NCBI GenBank assembly: GCA_031255375.1
Contig: JAIRSP010000058.1
Coordinates: forward strand, 1 to 6,228
Direction of reading: 5' to 3'
DNA: 6,228 nt
Origin: Endomicrobium sp.
Lineage (GTDB): Bacteria > Elusimicrobiota > Endomicrobiia > Endomicrobiales > Endomicrobiaceae
The position numbers and the translations under genes are program-made. This document shows, one piece after another, positions 1 to 5,423 of the stretch. Position 1 is the first letter of the stretch, and every line of letters starts with the position of its first letter. Under the pieces are notes generated by a model. The model searched no databases, was not told the DNA's origin, and worked only from the letters and a program-made list of their open reading frames with translations.

Positions 1-221
1 TTCCGACATACAAGCATAACTTTACTTATGTTAATTAATGATTCCTTTTCATAAATTCCACCTGAGGTTTTCTGCGTTTTCTTCATGTGTTTTTTAACAA
101 CATTTACATTTTCAACAGTGACCATACGTTTATCTGGAAAAACTGCAATAATTTTACTCTTTTTGCCCTTATCTCTACCTGACAAAATTAACACCTTATC
201 TTCTTTTTTTACGCCAATCAT
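1..221 (-). CDS. rplX: 50S ribosomal protein L24, 3' end cut by window edge
   Basis: L24 is an early assembly protein of the 50S subunit that binds the 5' part of 23S rRNA. The frame begins at an ATG at 221-219 and runs off the left edge after 73 complete codons, so the C-terminal part is missing. It opens with MIGVKKEDKVLIL followed by SGRDKGKKSKI, the KOW-type start of bacterial L24 (about residues 5-33). It continues with VENVNVVKKH (residues 37-46), a GG-I-EKE stretch (54-60) and INISKVMLVC (63-72), all in family order. A GGA 9 nt before the ATG is a modest ribosome binding site. It follows rplN after a 124-nt spacer, as in the start of the spc operon; rplE would be expected next, outside the window. 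The identification comes from recognised motifs and position. Confidence 0.95.
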   Translation of the reverse strand, partial: MIGVKKEDKVLILSGRDKGKKSKIIAVFPDKRMVTVENVNVVKKHMKKTQKTSGGIYEKESLINISKVMLVCR

Positions 222-279
222 TTATAATTTTCCATTTATATATTTTACGTTCTTAATCACCACGTAATAAATTTACATC

Positions 280-288
280 ATTATATCA
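280..288 (-). promoter_or_regulatory. possible extended -10 promoter upstream of rplX
   Basis: The minus strand reads TGA followed by a perfect TATAAT (285-280) in the 124-nt spacer between rplN and rplX, 58 nt before the rplX ATG. No -35 hexamer is found at the proper distance (TTTTAT). Chance occurrence is quite possible in this A+T-rich spacer. Confidence 0.18.
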
Positions 289-345
289 TCAAAAAAATAA
301 ATATAAAATAACTTCAATAGTTCATAATTTTTGATTTACATAAAT

Positions 346-714
346 TTATATCACTTCAGGAGCTAGCGAAACTATTTTAAGATATTTTTTTTCCCTCAAT
401 TCTCTTGCTACTGGACCCAAAACACGCGTACCAGTTGGTTCGCCTTCGTCATTTATAATAACAGCTGCATTATCATCAAATTTAATATAAGTTCCATCAA
501 TTCTACGTACTTCTTTCACTGTACGAACAATTACTGCTTTAACAATGTCACCTTTTTTAACATTAGCATGTGGAATTGCATCTTGTACAGATGCATGTAT
601 CACATCTCCTAAATACGCATACCGACGTTTTGATCCATTTGTTACTCTAAAACAACGTATCTTCTTCGCGCCTGAATTATCGGCAACATTTAGAATTGTT
701 CTTTCTTGAATCAT
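346..714 (-). CDS. rplN: 50S ribosomal protein L14
   Basis: L14 is a 50S protein at the subunit interface; it contacts 16S rRNA (bridge B5/B8) and is the docking site of the silencing factor RsfS in many bacteria. The 122 residues match the usual length exactly. Visible family motifs are MIQ at the start, DNSGAK (12-17), GDVIHASV (36-43), [14 protein letters not shown] (52-65), [10 protein letters not shown] (79-88) and [13 protein letters not shown] (95-107). The ATG at 714-712 has a GGA 8 nt upstream. In E. coli this gene is the first of the spc operon. Here it is preceded by the widest spacer of the window (135 nt after rpsQ), which holds a promoter-like sequence. The frame is intact and I see no missing key residue. 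Confidence 0.98.
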   Translation of the reverse strand: MIQERTILNVADNSGAKKIRCFRVTNGSKRRYAYLGDVIHASVQDAIPHANVKKGDIVKAVIVRTVKEVRRIDGTYIKFDDNAAVIINDEGEPTGTRVLGPVARELREKKYLKIVSLAPEVI

Positions 715-745
715 TTTAAAGTTCCATTATACTTTTTTTTATTTA

Positions 746-774
746 TACATAACATTAGGTGCTATAACCGTCAA
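746..774 (-). promoter_or_regulatory. possible promoter upstream of rplN (spc-type)
   Basis: On the minus strand a TTGACG (774-769) is followed after 17 nt by TATGTA (751-746), which is preceded by TG in extended -10 position. A second candidate -10, TATAAT (731-726), lies nearer the gene but has no good -35 and would leave almost no leader. The position matches the separate spc promoter of E. coli, between rpsQ and rplN. The -35 is good and the -10 is weak. In DNA this rich in A and T such matches arise often by chance, so this is a suggestion only. Confidence 0.25.
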
Positions 775-849
775 ACACGACAAAATATTTTACTATGTTA
801 AAGATAAAACATTAACAACAAACATATATATCAATTTGTATATTAATTT

Positions 850-1095
850 TCACAAAACTTTAACTAGTGCCCATCTTTTAGTTTTTGAAAAAGGTCTACA
901 TTCTATTACTTTTACAACATCACCAACATGTGATACATTTTTCTCATCATGTACAACAATTTTACTTTTAACACGAATTACACGACCATATAATAAATGA
1001 CGATAACTTCTTTCAATTAAAACATACTTAGTTTTTGTGTTCTTATCTCTTATAACAGTACCTACACGATATCTACGTTTTTTACGTTCTAACAT
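850..1095 (-). CDS. rpsQ: 30S ribosomal protein S17
   Basis: S17 is a primary-binding 30S protein with an OB fold that contacts the 5' domain of 16S rRNA near helices 7 and 11. At 81 residues it has the usual length. Family motifs are VGTVIRDKNTKT (11-22; usual form VGxVxSDKMxKT), the basic HLLYGRVIRVKSK stretch (33-45), HDE (49-51) and GDVVKVIECRPFSKTKRW (58-75). The ATG at 1095-1093 is preceded by GAGAG with a 4-nt spacer, a weak Shine-Dalgarno. It is the last gene of the classical S10 operon, 39 nt after rpmC. The S-to-R change in the usual VxSDKM segment is minor. Confidence 0.97.
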   Translation of the reverse strand: MLERKKRRYRVGTVIRDKNTKTKYVLIERSYRHLLYGRVIRVKSKIVVHDEKNVSHVGDVVKVIECRPFSKTKRWALVKVL

Positions 1096-1134
1096 ATATC
1101 TCTCTTTTTACATTATTGCAGTGATTTTCAATAA

Positions 1135-1344
1135 TTATTCAGCATGTTTTTTTCTATTAAGCGACATTTTTGTACTAATCCTTGCTATATCTCTTCTTAA
1201 TTTTCTTATACTAAGAGGATTTTTTATTGGTGATATACGATTGCGAAACCTTAATTTAAAAATTTCATTCTTTAAACCGTGAAGTTTAATATTAAGCTCA
1301 GAATATGTCATATTTTTTATTTCATCTAAAATTTTATTTTTCAT
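1135..1344 (-). CDS. rpmC: 50S ribosomal protein L29
   Basis: L29 is a small two-helix 50S protein next to the polypeptide exit tunnel, where with L23 it helps form the docking site for signal recognition particle and trigger factor. From the ATG at 1344-1342 the protein is 69 residues, the normal size. It has the N-terminal helix with MTYSEL (12-17) and the C-terminal signature NPLSIRKLRRDIARI (42-56; usual form NPxxIRxxRRxIARI). The frame stays open upstream to a TTG at 1368. The ATG is preferred because the eight extra residues have no family counterpart and a GG..GAG site lies 6 nt before the ATG. The gene begins 20 nt after the rplP stop, so it is likely translated in close connection with it. 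Confidence 0.95.
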   Translation of the reverse strand: MKNKILDEIKNMTYSELNIKLHGLKNEIFKLRFRNRISPIKNPLSIRKLRRDIARISTKMSLNRKKHAE

Positions 1345-1350
1345 ATTTTT

Positions 1351-1357
1351 CTCAACC
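1351..1357 (-). promoter_or_regulatory. ribosome binding site of rpmC
   Basis: The minus strand reads GGTTGAG ending 6 nt before the ATG at 1344. This supports that ATG over the upstream TTG at 1368, which has no comparable site and would make the protein eight residues longer than the family needs. Confidence 0.5.
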
Positions 1358-1364
1358 ACAAATA

Positions 1365-1772
1365 TCAATCTCTAGTTAAAATTTTTGTGTGTATAGGAAG
1401 TTTATTTGAAGCTAGCCTAAGGGCTCTCATTGCTTCTGTTTCTGCAATTCCATCAATTTCAAACATTATTTTCCCAGGTTTTACAACACAAACCCAAAAT
1501 TGTGGGTCGCCCTTCCCCTTCCCCATTCTTGTCTCAGACGGTTTTTTCGTAACTGGTTTATCTGGAAATATTCTAATCCAAATCTTTCCACTTTTTTTTA
1601 TAAATTTTGCAAGCGTTACACGTGCGGCTTCTATTTGATTACTGCTTATCCATACAGGCTCCAATGCTTGAAGTCCATATTTCCCAAAAGCTAAAAAAGT
1701 TCCACCTTTAGCCATCCCGCTCATTCTACCTCTATGCATTTTTCTATATTTGACTCTTTTTGGCATTAACAT
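1365..1772 (-). CDS. rplP: 50S ribosomal protein L16
   Basis: L16 is a 50S protein near the A-site tRNA elbow and the central protuberance, needed late in large-subunit assembly. From the ATG at 1772-1770 it has 135 residues, the family norm, beginning [16 protein letters not shown] like other bacterial L16. Further motifs are [11 protein letters not shown] (29-39), IEAARV (47-52), [17 protein letters not shown] (62-78), the conserved loop TRMGKGKG (81-88; the Arg corresponds to the hydroxylated Arg81 of E. coli) and [14 protein letters not shown] (93-106). The frame stays open 15 codons further to a TTG at 1817, but those residues (hydrophobic, Ile-rich) are not part of L16. The start is therefore chosen by family alignment. 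An AAAAGGA lies 14 nt upstream of the ATG, a longer spacing than usual. Confidence 0.96.
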   Translation of the reverse strand: MLMPKRVKYRKMHRGRMSGMAKGGTFLAFGKYGLQALEPVWISSNQIEAARVTLAKFIKKSGKIWIRIFPDKPVTKKPSETRMGKGKGDPQFWVCVVKPGKIMFEIDGIAETEAMRALRLASNKLPIHTKILTRD

Positions 1773-1786
1773 AATATATATAATAA

Positions 1787-1793
1787 TCCTTTT
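1787..1793 (-). promoter_or_regulatory. distant ribosome binding site of rplP
   Basis: AAAAGGA on the minus strand ends 14 nt before the ATG at 1772, and 20 nt before the next in-frame ATG at 1766. It is the only purine-rich match in the spacer. The spacing is long, so initiation may be weak or depend on translation arriving from rpsC. Confidence 0.35.
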
Positions 1794-1838
1794 ATAATAA
1801 CAAAAAAAAATAATCAATCAATATCTTTTTCAAACTTG

Positions 1839-2540
1839 CTACACATTTTTTACGGAAGATCTTGACGCACTAACTAATTTCGATTCATTTGACAATTCTT
1901 CGATTTTCAAATTTTTATTTAAAAATTCTTTTTTAAATATCCAAACTTTTACACCTATACGACCCATAGTAGTGCATGCTTCTGCAAATCCATAATCAAT
2001 ATCTGCTCTAAATGTTTGCAATGGAATTCTACCTTCTTTAATCCATTCAGTCCTTGCAATATCAGAACCACCAATTCTTCCAGAAATCATAATTTTTATA
2101 CCTTGTGCACCGGACAACATAGCTCTTTCAATAACTTTTTTCATCGCCCTTCTAAAGGCAATTTGTTTCTCCAACTGAAACGCAACATTTTCAGCTGCAA
2201 GCCTTGCATCGATCTCTGGTTTTTTGATCTCCATGACATTCGCTATAACTTCTTTTGAAGTTATAGTTTCAAGTTCCTTCTTCAAACTTTCAATACCTTG
2301 TCCACCTTTGCCAATTACAATACCTGGTCGAGCAGTATGTATATTTATTCGTAACAATTTCCCTTGTCTTTCAATTTCAACCTTTGATACAGATGCCAAT
2401 CTAAACTTATTTTTAAGATAACGCCTAACACGCCAATCTTCTTCAATGAAATTTGGCATTTCTTTAAAATTAAACCATCTAGATTCCCAGTCTTTAATAT
2501 ATCCTATTCTCATGCTATTTGGATGTACTTTATTACCCAT
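1839..2540 (-). CDS. rpsC: 30S ribosomal protein S3
   Basis: S3 is a 30S protein at the mRNA entry channel; with S4 and S5 it gives the ribosome its mRNA helicase activity. From the ATG at 2540-2538 it has 233 residues, the E. coli length, starting MGNKVHPNSMRIG. An N-terminal KH domain carries GIVIGKGG (73-80, GxxG loop GKGG). The basic cluster FRRAMKK (129-135) corresponds to the helicase residues R131/R132/K135 of E. coli. The C-terminal domain has GRIGGSDIARTEW (154-166), GRIPLQTFRADIDYG (170-184) and GRIGVKVWIF (193-202). A second in-frame ATG lies three codons upstream (2549-2547); see the ribosome binding site entry. The C-tail (about 205-233) is variable, as in other S3 proteins. Confidence 0.97.
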   Translation of the reverse strand: MGNKVHPNSMRIGYIKDWESRWFNFKEMPNFIEEDWRVRRYLKNKFRLASVSKVEIERQGKLLRINIHTARPGIVIGKGGQGIESLKKELETITSKEVIANVMEIKKPEIDARLAAENVAFQLEKQIAFRRAMKKVIERAMLSGAQGIKIMISGRIGGSDIARTEWIKEGRIPLQTFRADIDYGFAEACTTMGRIGVKVWIFKKEFLNKNLKIEELSNESKLVSASRSSVKNV

Positions 2541-2552
2541 TTTGTCCATATA

Positions 2553-2558
2553 TCCTTT
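2553..2558 (-). promoter_or_regulatory. ribosome binding site of rpsC
   Basis: AAAGGA on the minus strand lies 3 nt before the ATG at 2549 and 12 nt before the ATG at 2540. The first distance is too short for good initiation and the second is slightly long. The family start MGNKVHP agrees with the second, which was chosen. Confidence 0.45.
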
Positions 2559-2577
2559 AAAAGAGTTACTGTCAAAT

Positions 2578-2934
2578 CTACTTACTTCTTATTTTAAATT
2601 TATTTGAGTAAACATCGCTAACGATTATAGTAAGATGCGACGTTCTTTTTTTTATAATCTTACTTTTTCCACGTGATCCAGGAACCATTCTTTTTAATGT
2701 CGGACCACATCCTACCCAAGCTTCTTTAACGCCAATCTCTGAATAACTATTATCCTTTTCAACATTGGCCAAGGCACTTTTTAAAACTTTTTTAACTATT
2801 ACGGACGCAGATTTTGGAAGAAAAGATAAAATCTCAAGTGCATTCTCTACATTTTTGTTTCTAACAAGTGCAAGTACTTGATTAATTTTTCTCGGTGTAT
2901 ATCTAACAAACTTAGCAGTTGCCCTTGCCTCCAT
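2578..2934 (-). CDS. rplV: 50S ribosomal protein L22
   Basis: L22 binds all domains of 23S rRNA; its long beta hairpin lines the peptide exit tunnel at the constriction opposite L4 and is a site of macrolide-resistance mutations. The 118 residues are typical. Motifs are MEARATAKFVRYTPRKINQV (1-20; usual form A.ar.vRiSPRKarlV), a central helical part with ALANVEKD (55-62), and the hairpin segment GPTLKRMVPGSRGKSKIIKK (77-96) closed by RTSHLTIIVSD (97-107). The usual Ser in SPRK is Thr here. The ATG at 2934-2932 has AGGAG at 2950-2946, 11 nt upstream, the best Shine-Dalgarno core of the window. It follows rpsS after an unusually wide 129-nt spacer and precedes rpsC by 37 nt. Confidence 0.97.
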   Translation of the reverse strand: MEARATAKFVRYTPRKINQVLALVRNKNVENALEILSFLPKSASVIVKKVLKSALANVEKDNSYSEIGVKEAWVGCGPTLKRMVPGSRGKSKIIKKRTSHLTIIVSDVYSNKFKIRSK

Positions 2935-3024
2935 ATATCAATACGCTCCTTTTTCAAACAAAAAAACGTTTACAATTTATTTTTTCACACATATAAGTAT
3001 TTTTTACTTTTTTACATTGTATGT

Positions 3025-3033
3025 ATTATAACA
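3025..3033 (-). promoter_or_regulatory. possible extended -10 promoter upstream of rplV
   Basis: On the minus strand TGT directly precedes a perfect TATAAT (3030-3025), giving an extended -10 element in the 129-nt spacer between rpsS and rplV. The hexamer 17 nt further upstream (TCGAAT) is a poor -35. Extended -10 promoters can work without one, but TATAAT is frequent in such A+T-rich DNA and also occurs inside genes here. Confidence 0.22.
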
Positions 3034-3063
3034 TTTTTTTGACACTCATTCGATACTCGATTC

Positions 3064-3348
3064 CTATGTTGGAGAAGTCTCTTGTTTTGTCATTCCTCCA
3101 TGTCCTTTGAAAATTCTAGTTGGAGAAAATTCTCCTAATTTGTGACCAACCATTTGTTCAGATATAAATACTGAAATAAATTTTTTACCGTTATGTATTG
3201 CAACTGTATGACCAACAAAATCAGGCGTTATAACACACGATCTAGCCCATGTTTTAATAATTCTTTTTTCGCCAGTTTCATTTAACTTTTGTATTTTTTT
3301 TAAAAGTTTTTCATCTATATACGGACCCTTTTTCACTGAGCGACTCAT
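3064..3348 (-). CDS. rpsS: 30S ribosomal protein S19
   Basis: S19 sits in the head of the 30S subunit, forms a complex with S13 and contacts the 50S central protuberance (bridge B1a). The 94 residues compare with 92 in E. coli. Motifs are [10 protein letters not shown] (3-12), the [20 protein letters not shown] run (29-48), IHNGKKF (51-57), and the signature [19 protein letters not shown] (60-78) followed by FKGHGG (80-85). The ATG at 3348-3346 is preceded by AAGGAA 12 nt upstream, a long spacing. The gene lies 78 nt after rplB. The frame is intact and I see nothing missing. Confidence 0.98.
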   Translation of the reverse strand: MSRSVKKGPYIDEKLLKKIQKLNETGEKRIIKTWARSCVITPDFVGHTVAIHNGKKFISVFISEQMVGHKLGEFSPTRIFKGHGGMTKQETSPT

Positions 3349-3426
3349 AAAATATTATTCTTCCTTTTTAATTATCTTTTTAGAGATAAAATTAATAATT
3401 ACAAAAAAACAACTTTTAATAATGTT

Positions 3427-4248
3427 TCACCTTGATTTCACAATTACCCAATCCCATATTTTATTATGTTTTCTAGTTTTAAAACCTTTTGCTGGTTGAT
3501 TCCATGGGCTTCTAGGGTTGTTGTTCCCCTTAGATCTTCCTCTTCCGCCACCATGTGGATGATCAACGGCATTCATGGCTGTTCCACGTACATGTGATTT
3601 TCTACCAATATGACGATTTCTTCCCGCAGAACCAACAACAATATTTTCGTGATCCAAATTACCAACACGTCCAATAGTTGCACAGCAAGCAGAATTAATA
3701 AGTCTTATTTCTCCAGAAGGCATTTTTACATGTGCATATTTGTCATCTTTTGCCACAAGTTGTGCTGCAGTGCCTGCTGAACGAACGAACTGACCACCTT
3801 TACCACGTACAAATTCCAGATTATGTATAAAAGTACCTAACGGTATATTAGAAAGTGGCAACGAATTACCAGGTTTTATATCAGCATTTTTGCCAGACAT
3901 AACAGAATCACCAACCTTCATTCCAAAAACATGAATAATATACCTTTTTTCACCATCATTGTATTTTAAAAGAGCAATTCTACTAGAGCGATTCGGGTCA
4001 TATTCTATCGCTATTACCTCAGCATGAACATCTATCTTGTCTCTTTTAAAATCGATAATTCTATAAAATCTTTTATGTCCACCGCCCCTGAAGCGAACCA
4101 TTACTCTACCGGTATTATTACGACCACCCTTTTTTTTAATTATTTTTGTAAGTGATTTTTCAGGATTCATTTTCGTAATATCTGAAAAATCTGAAACAGA
4201 CATTTGCCTTCTTGAACTCGTATATGCCTTAAACGTTCTTATTGACAT
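3427..4248 (-). CDS. rplB: 50S ribosomal protein L2
   Basis: L2 is one of the most conserved 50S proteins; it is needed for subunit association and for peptidyl-transferase activity. At 273 residues it equals the E. coli length. It starts [21 protein letters not shown] and continues with [20 protein letters not shown] (41-60), [10 protein letters not shown] (62-71) and [14 protein letters not shown] (81-94). Then come [19 protein letters not shown] (127-145) and [10 protein letters not shown] (159-168). The catalytic-region signature [14 protein letters not shown] follows (228-241; His230 corresponds to functionally important His229 of E. coli). The end, [15 protein letters not shown] (246-260), normally reads PWG; here Gly is replaced by Asn, and the last residues (WDWVIVKSR) are also unusual. 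AAGGG 12 nt and AAGG 3 nt before the ATG at 4248-4246 are both off the best spacing; the start is fixed by family alignment. Confidence 0.98.
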   Translation of the reverse strand: MSIRTFKAYTSSRRQMSVSDFSDITKMNPEKSLTKIIKKKGGRNNTGRVMVRFRGGGHKRFYRIIDFKRDKIDVHAEVIAIEYDPNRSSRIALLKYNDGEKRYIIHVFGMKVGDSVMSGKNADIKPGNSLPLSNIPLGTFIHNLEFVRGKGGQFVRSAGTAAQLVAKDDKYAHVKMPSGEIRLINSACCATIGRVGNLDHENIVVGSAGRNRHIGRKSHVRGTAMNAVDHPHGGGRGRSKGNNNPRSPWNQPAKGFKTRKHNKIWDWVIVKSR

Positions 4249-4317
4249 AGGCCTTATTTTCCCTTGTATAATTTCTCATCTGTAACATAACTTTAATGAT
4301 TATCATATTAAAAAACA

Positions 4318-4608
4318 TTAAATTTCATCAACAATTTTAATTTCTTGATCTTTTTTAATTTTTACTATCGCCTTTTTCCAGTCATTCTTATGTCCAATAT
4401 TATTGCTCTTCATTGACCTTTTACTCTTTCCTGTATAGTTTAAAGTACAAACATTTTCAACATTTACATTAAACAATGTTTCTACCGCTAGTTTTATTTG
4501 AAATTTGTTCGCATTTTTATTAACAGAAAAAACATATTTATTATTTTTTTTTAAAAAAGTTGTTTTTTCTGTGACTATTGGCTTTATAATAACATTCCTA
4601 ATGTCCAT
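4318..4608 (-). CDS. rplW: 50S ribosomal protein L23
   Basis: L23 lies at the exit of the peptide tunnel and is the main ribosomal contact of trigger factor and of the signal recognition particle. The 96 residues are normal for bacteria. Motifs are the start IIKPIVTEKTTFL (7-19), NKYVFSVNKNANKFQIK (23-39), AVETLFNVNVENVCTLN (41-57) and WKKAIVKIKKDQEI (77-90). The segment between 60 and 75 (GKSKRSMKSNNIGHKN) corresponds to the extended loop. GAGAG 4 nt before the ATG at 4608-4606 is a weak ribosome binding site. The coding strand holds a run of nine A (4552-4544, encoding Lys-Lys-Asn around residues 20-23); the frame stays intact across it. Confidence 0.97.
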   Translation of the reverse strand: MDIRNVIIKPIVTEKTTFLKKNNKYVFSVNKNANKFQIKLAVETLFNVNVENVCTLNYTGKSKRSMKSNNIGHKNDWKKAIVKIKKDQEIKIVDEI

Positions 4609-4698
4609 TTCACTCTCACAATAAAAACATTAAATTAGTCGATTACATTTTAATCCTAAAACAATCATTAAAATGTTTAAATTACGCAAACATAAAAC

Positions 4699-5326
4699 TT
4701 ATACAATCCATCTTTTATTTATTTCATTAATCACATCACATGAAATAATTAATTTATCAGCCCAAAGAACATCATATGTATTCATATTCTCAACATTTTT
4801 TAACATTACATTCTTTATATTTCTTATTGCAAGTTTAAAATTTTTATCAATATTTTTATAGATTACAAAAACAACTTTTTTCTTATTAACTCCAAAGCAA
4901 TTCATTAATTCAACAGCTTTTTTTGTTTTAGCTTCACTCACATTTATACTATCAACGATTATAATATTGCCAGCTTTAAATTGAGACGACAAAGCCATAC
5001 TTAAAGAAAGTTTTTTTTTTTCGCTTTGATATTTTTGTATAATAATCTCTTGGTTGTGGTCCAAAAATTATTCCACCTGTCCTCCACAATGGAGAATTTC
5101 TCTGGCCAGCCCTAGCATTTCCAGTACCTTTTTGCCTCCATGGTTTTGCCCCAGAAAAAGATACTTCACCTCTTGTTTTAGTATTGTGTGTACCACTTCT
5201 CTGATTATTTAAATATGCCGTCACAACCTCATGTAACAAAACATTAGAAACATTAGTATTGAAAAAATCTGAAAGTATTATTTTATCTTTTTCACGATTT
5301 TTCAAATCATAAACTATTGCATCCAT
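4699..5326 (-). CDS. rplD: 50S ribosomal protein L4, reading frame broken at an 11-A run
   Basis: L4 binds domain I of 23S rRNA, and its extended loop forms the tunnel constriction with L22; in E. coli it also represses its own S10 operon. The first frame (ATG 5326-5324) has the N-terminal domain and the loop signature GAKPWRQKGTGNARAGQRNS (59-78), then WRTGGIIFGPQPRDY (81-95). After KRKKK at residue 105 it leaves the family and stops at 4976 as a 116-residue product. The next frame, entered by dropping one A, continues with LSLSMALSSQFKAGNIIIVD and runs to 4699 with the rest of L4, ending in LWADKLIISCDVINEI. The joined protein has 208 residues and aligns to E. coli L4 across the junction without a gap. 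The upstream in-frame ATG at 5356 has no binding site; GAGAG stands 6 nt before the chosen ATG. It could be annotated as a pseudogene, but L4 is essential. Confidence 0.93.
5011..5021 (-). other. 11-A homopolymer at the rplD frame break (slippage site candidate)
   Basis: The coding strand has 11 consecutive A residues between GCG and CTTTC. An uninterrupted L4 frame would need 10 (or 13). It is the longest homopolymer in the window; several genes carry runs of 8 and rplW one of 9. Runs of nine or more A are known to make bacterial RNA polymerase slip, producing mRNAs with one A fewer or more. Such mRNAs would include a correct rplD message. A sequencing error of one base would give the same picture. 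Confidence 0.6.
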
Positions 5327-5332
5327 TTTTAT

Positions 5333-5337
5333 CTCTC
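5333..5337 (-). promoter_or_regulatory. ribosome binding site of rplD
   Basis: GAGAG on the minus strand ends 6 nt before the ATG at 5326. It decides for that start (MDAIVYDLKN) against the in-frame ATG at 5356, which has no purine-rich site and adds ten residues not found in L4. Confidence 0.45.
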
Positions 5338-5423
5338 TATTTATTTTACGAATCATTTAAGTAAAACTATGACCGTTGTTAATCTGATTTTTTGATAATT
5401 TAAAATCACAGTTTTTATCTATT

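Noticed and set aside
85..267. Plus-strand open frame of 60 residues
   Set aside because: Antisense to rplX and an A+T-rich spacer; no ribosome binding site or family resemblance.
1037..1282. Plus-strand open frame of 81 residues, hydrophobic
   Set aside because: It lies antisense to rpmC and rpsQ. The hydrophobic look comes from reading A-rich lysine codons on the opposite strand as Phe, Leu and Ile.
1387..1694. Two plus-strand open frames opposite rplP
   Set aside because: Shadow frames of the well-supported L16 gene.
2016..2421. Two plus-strand open frames opposite rpsC
   Set aside because: Shadow frames of the intact S3 gene.
3039..3044. TTGACA on the plus strand in the rpsS-rplV spacer
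   Set aside because: It would drive antisense transcription, has no good -10 (TCCTAT after 17 nt) and no plus-strand gene follows.
3372..3389. Small inverted repeat TTATCT/AGATAA in the rplB-rpsS spacer
   Set aside because: A 6-bp stem with only two G-C pairs; too weak to be called a terminator or attenuator.
4673..4861. Plus-strand open frame of 62 residues that looks like a membrane protein
   Set aside because: Antisense to the 3' half of rplD; its apparent hydrophobicity is a strand effect.
4699..5064. Separate small gene beginning at the ATG at 5064
   Set aside because: Its first 18 or so residues are an out-of-frame reading of the upstream L4 part. From the A tract on it is the L4 C-terminal domain, so it is one half of rplD and not a gene of its own. 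Independent starting at 5064 or 4998 cannot be excluded but has no well-placed binding site.
5384..5412. Imperfect hairpin in the rplC-rplD spacer
   Set aside because: Only a 6-bp A/T-rich stem with a bulge and no T tract following on the coding strand.
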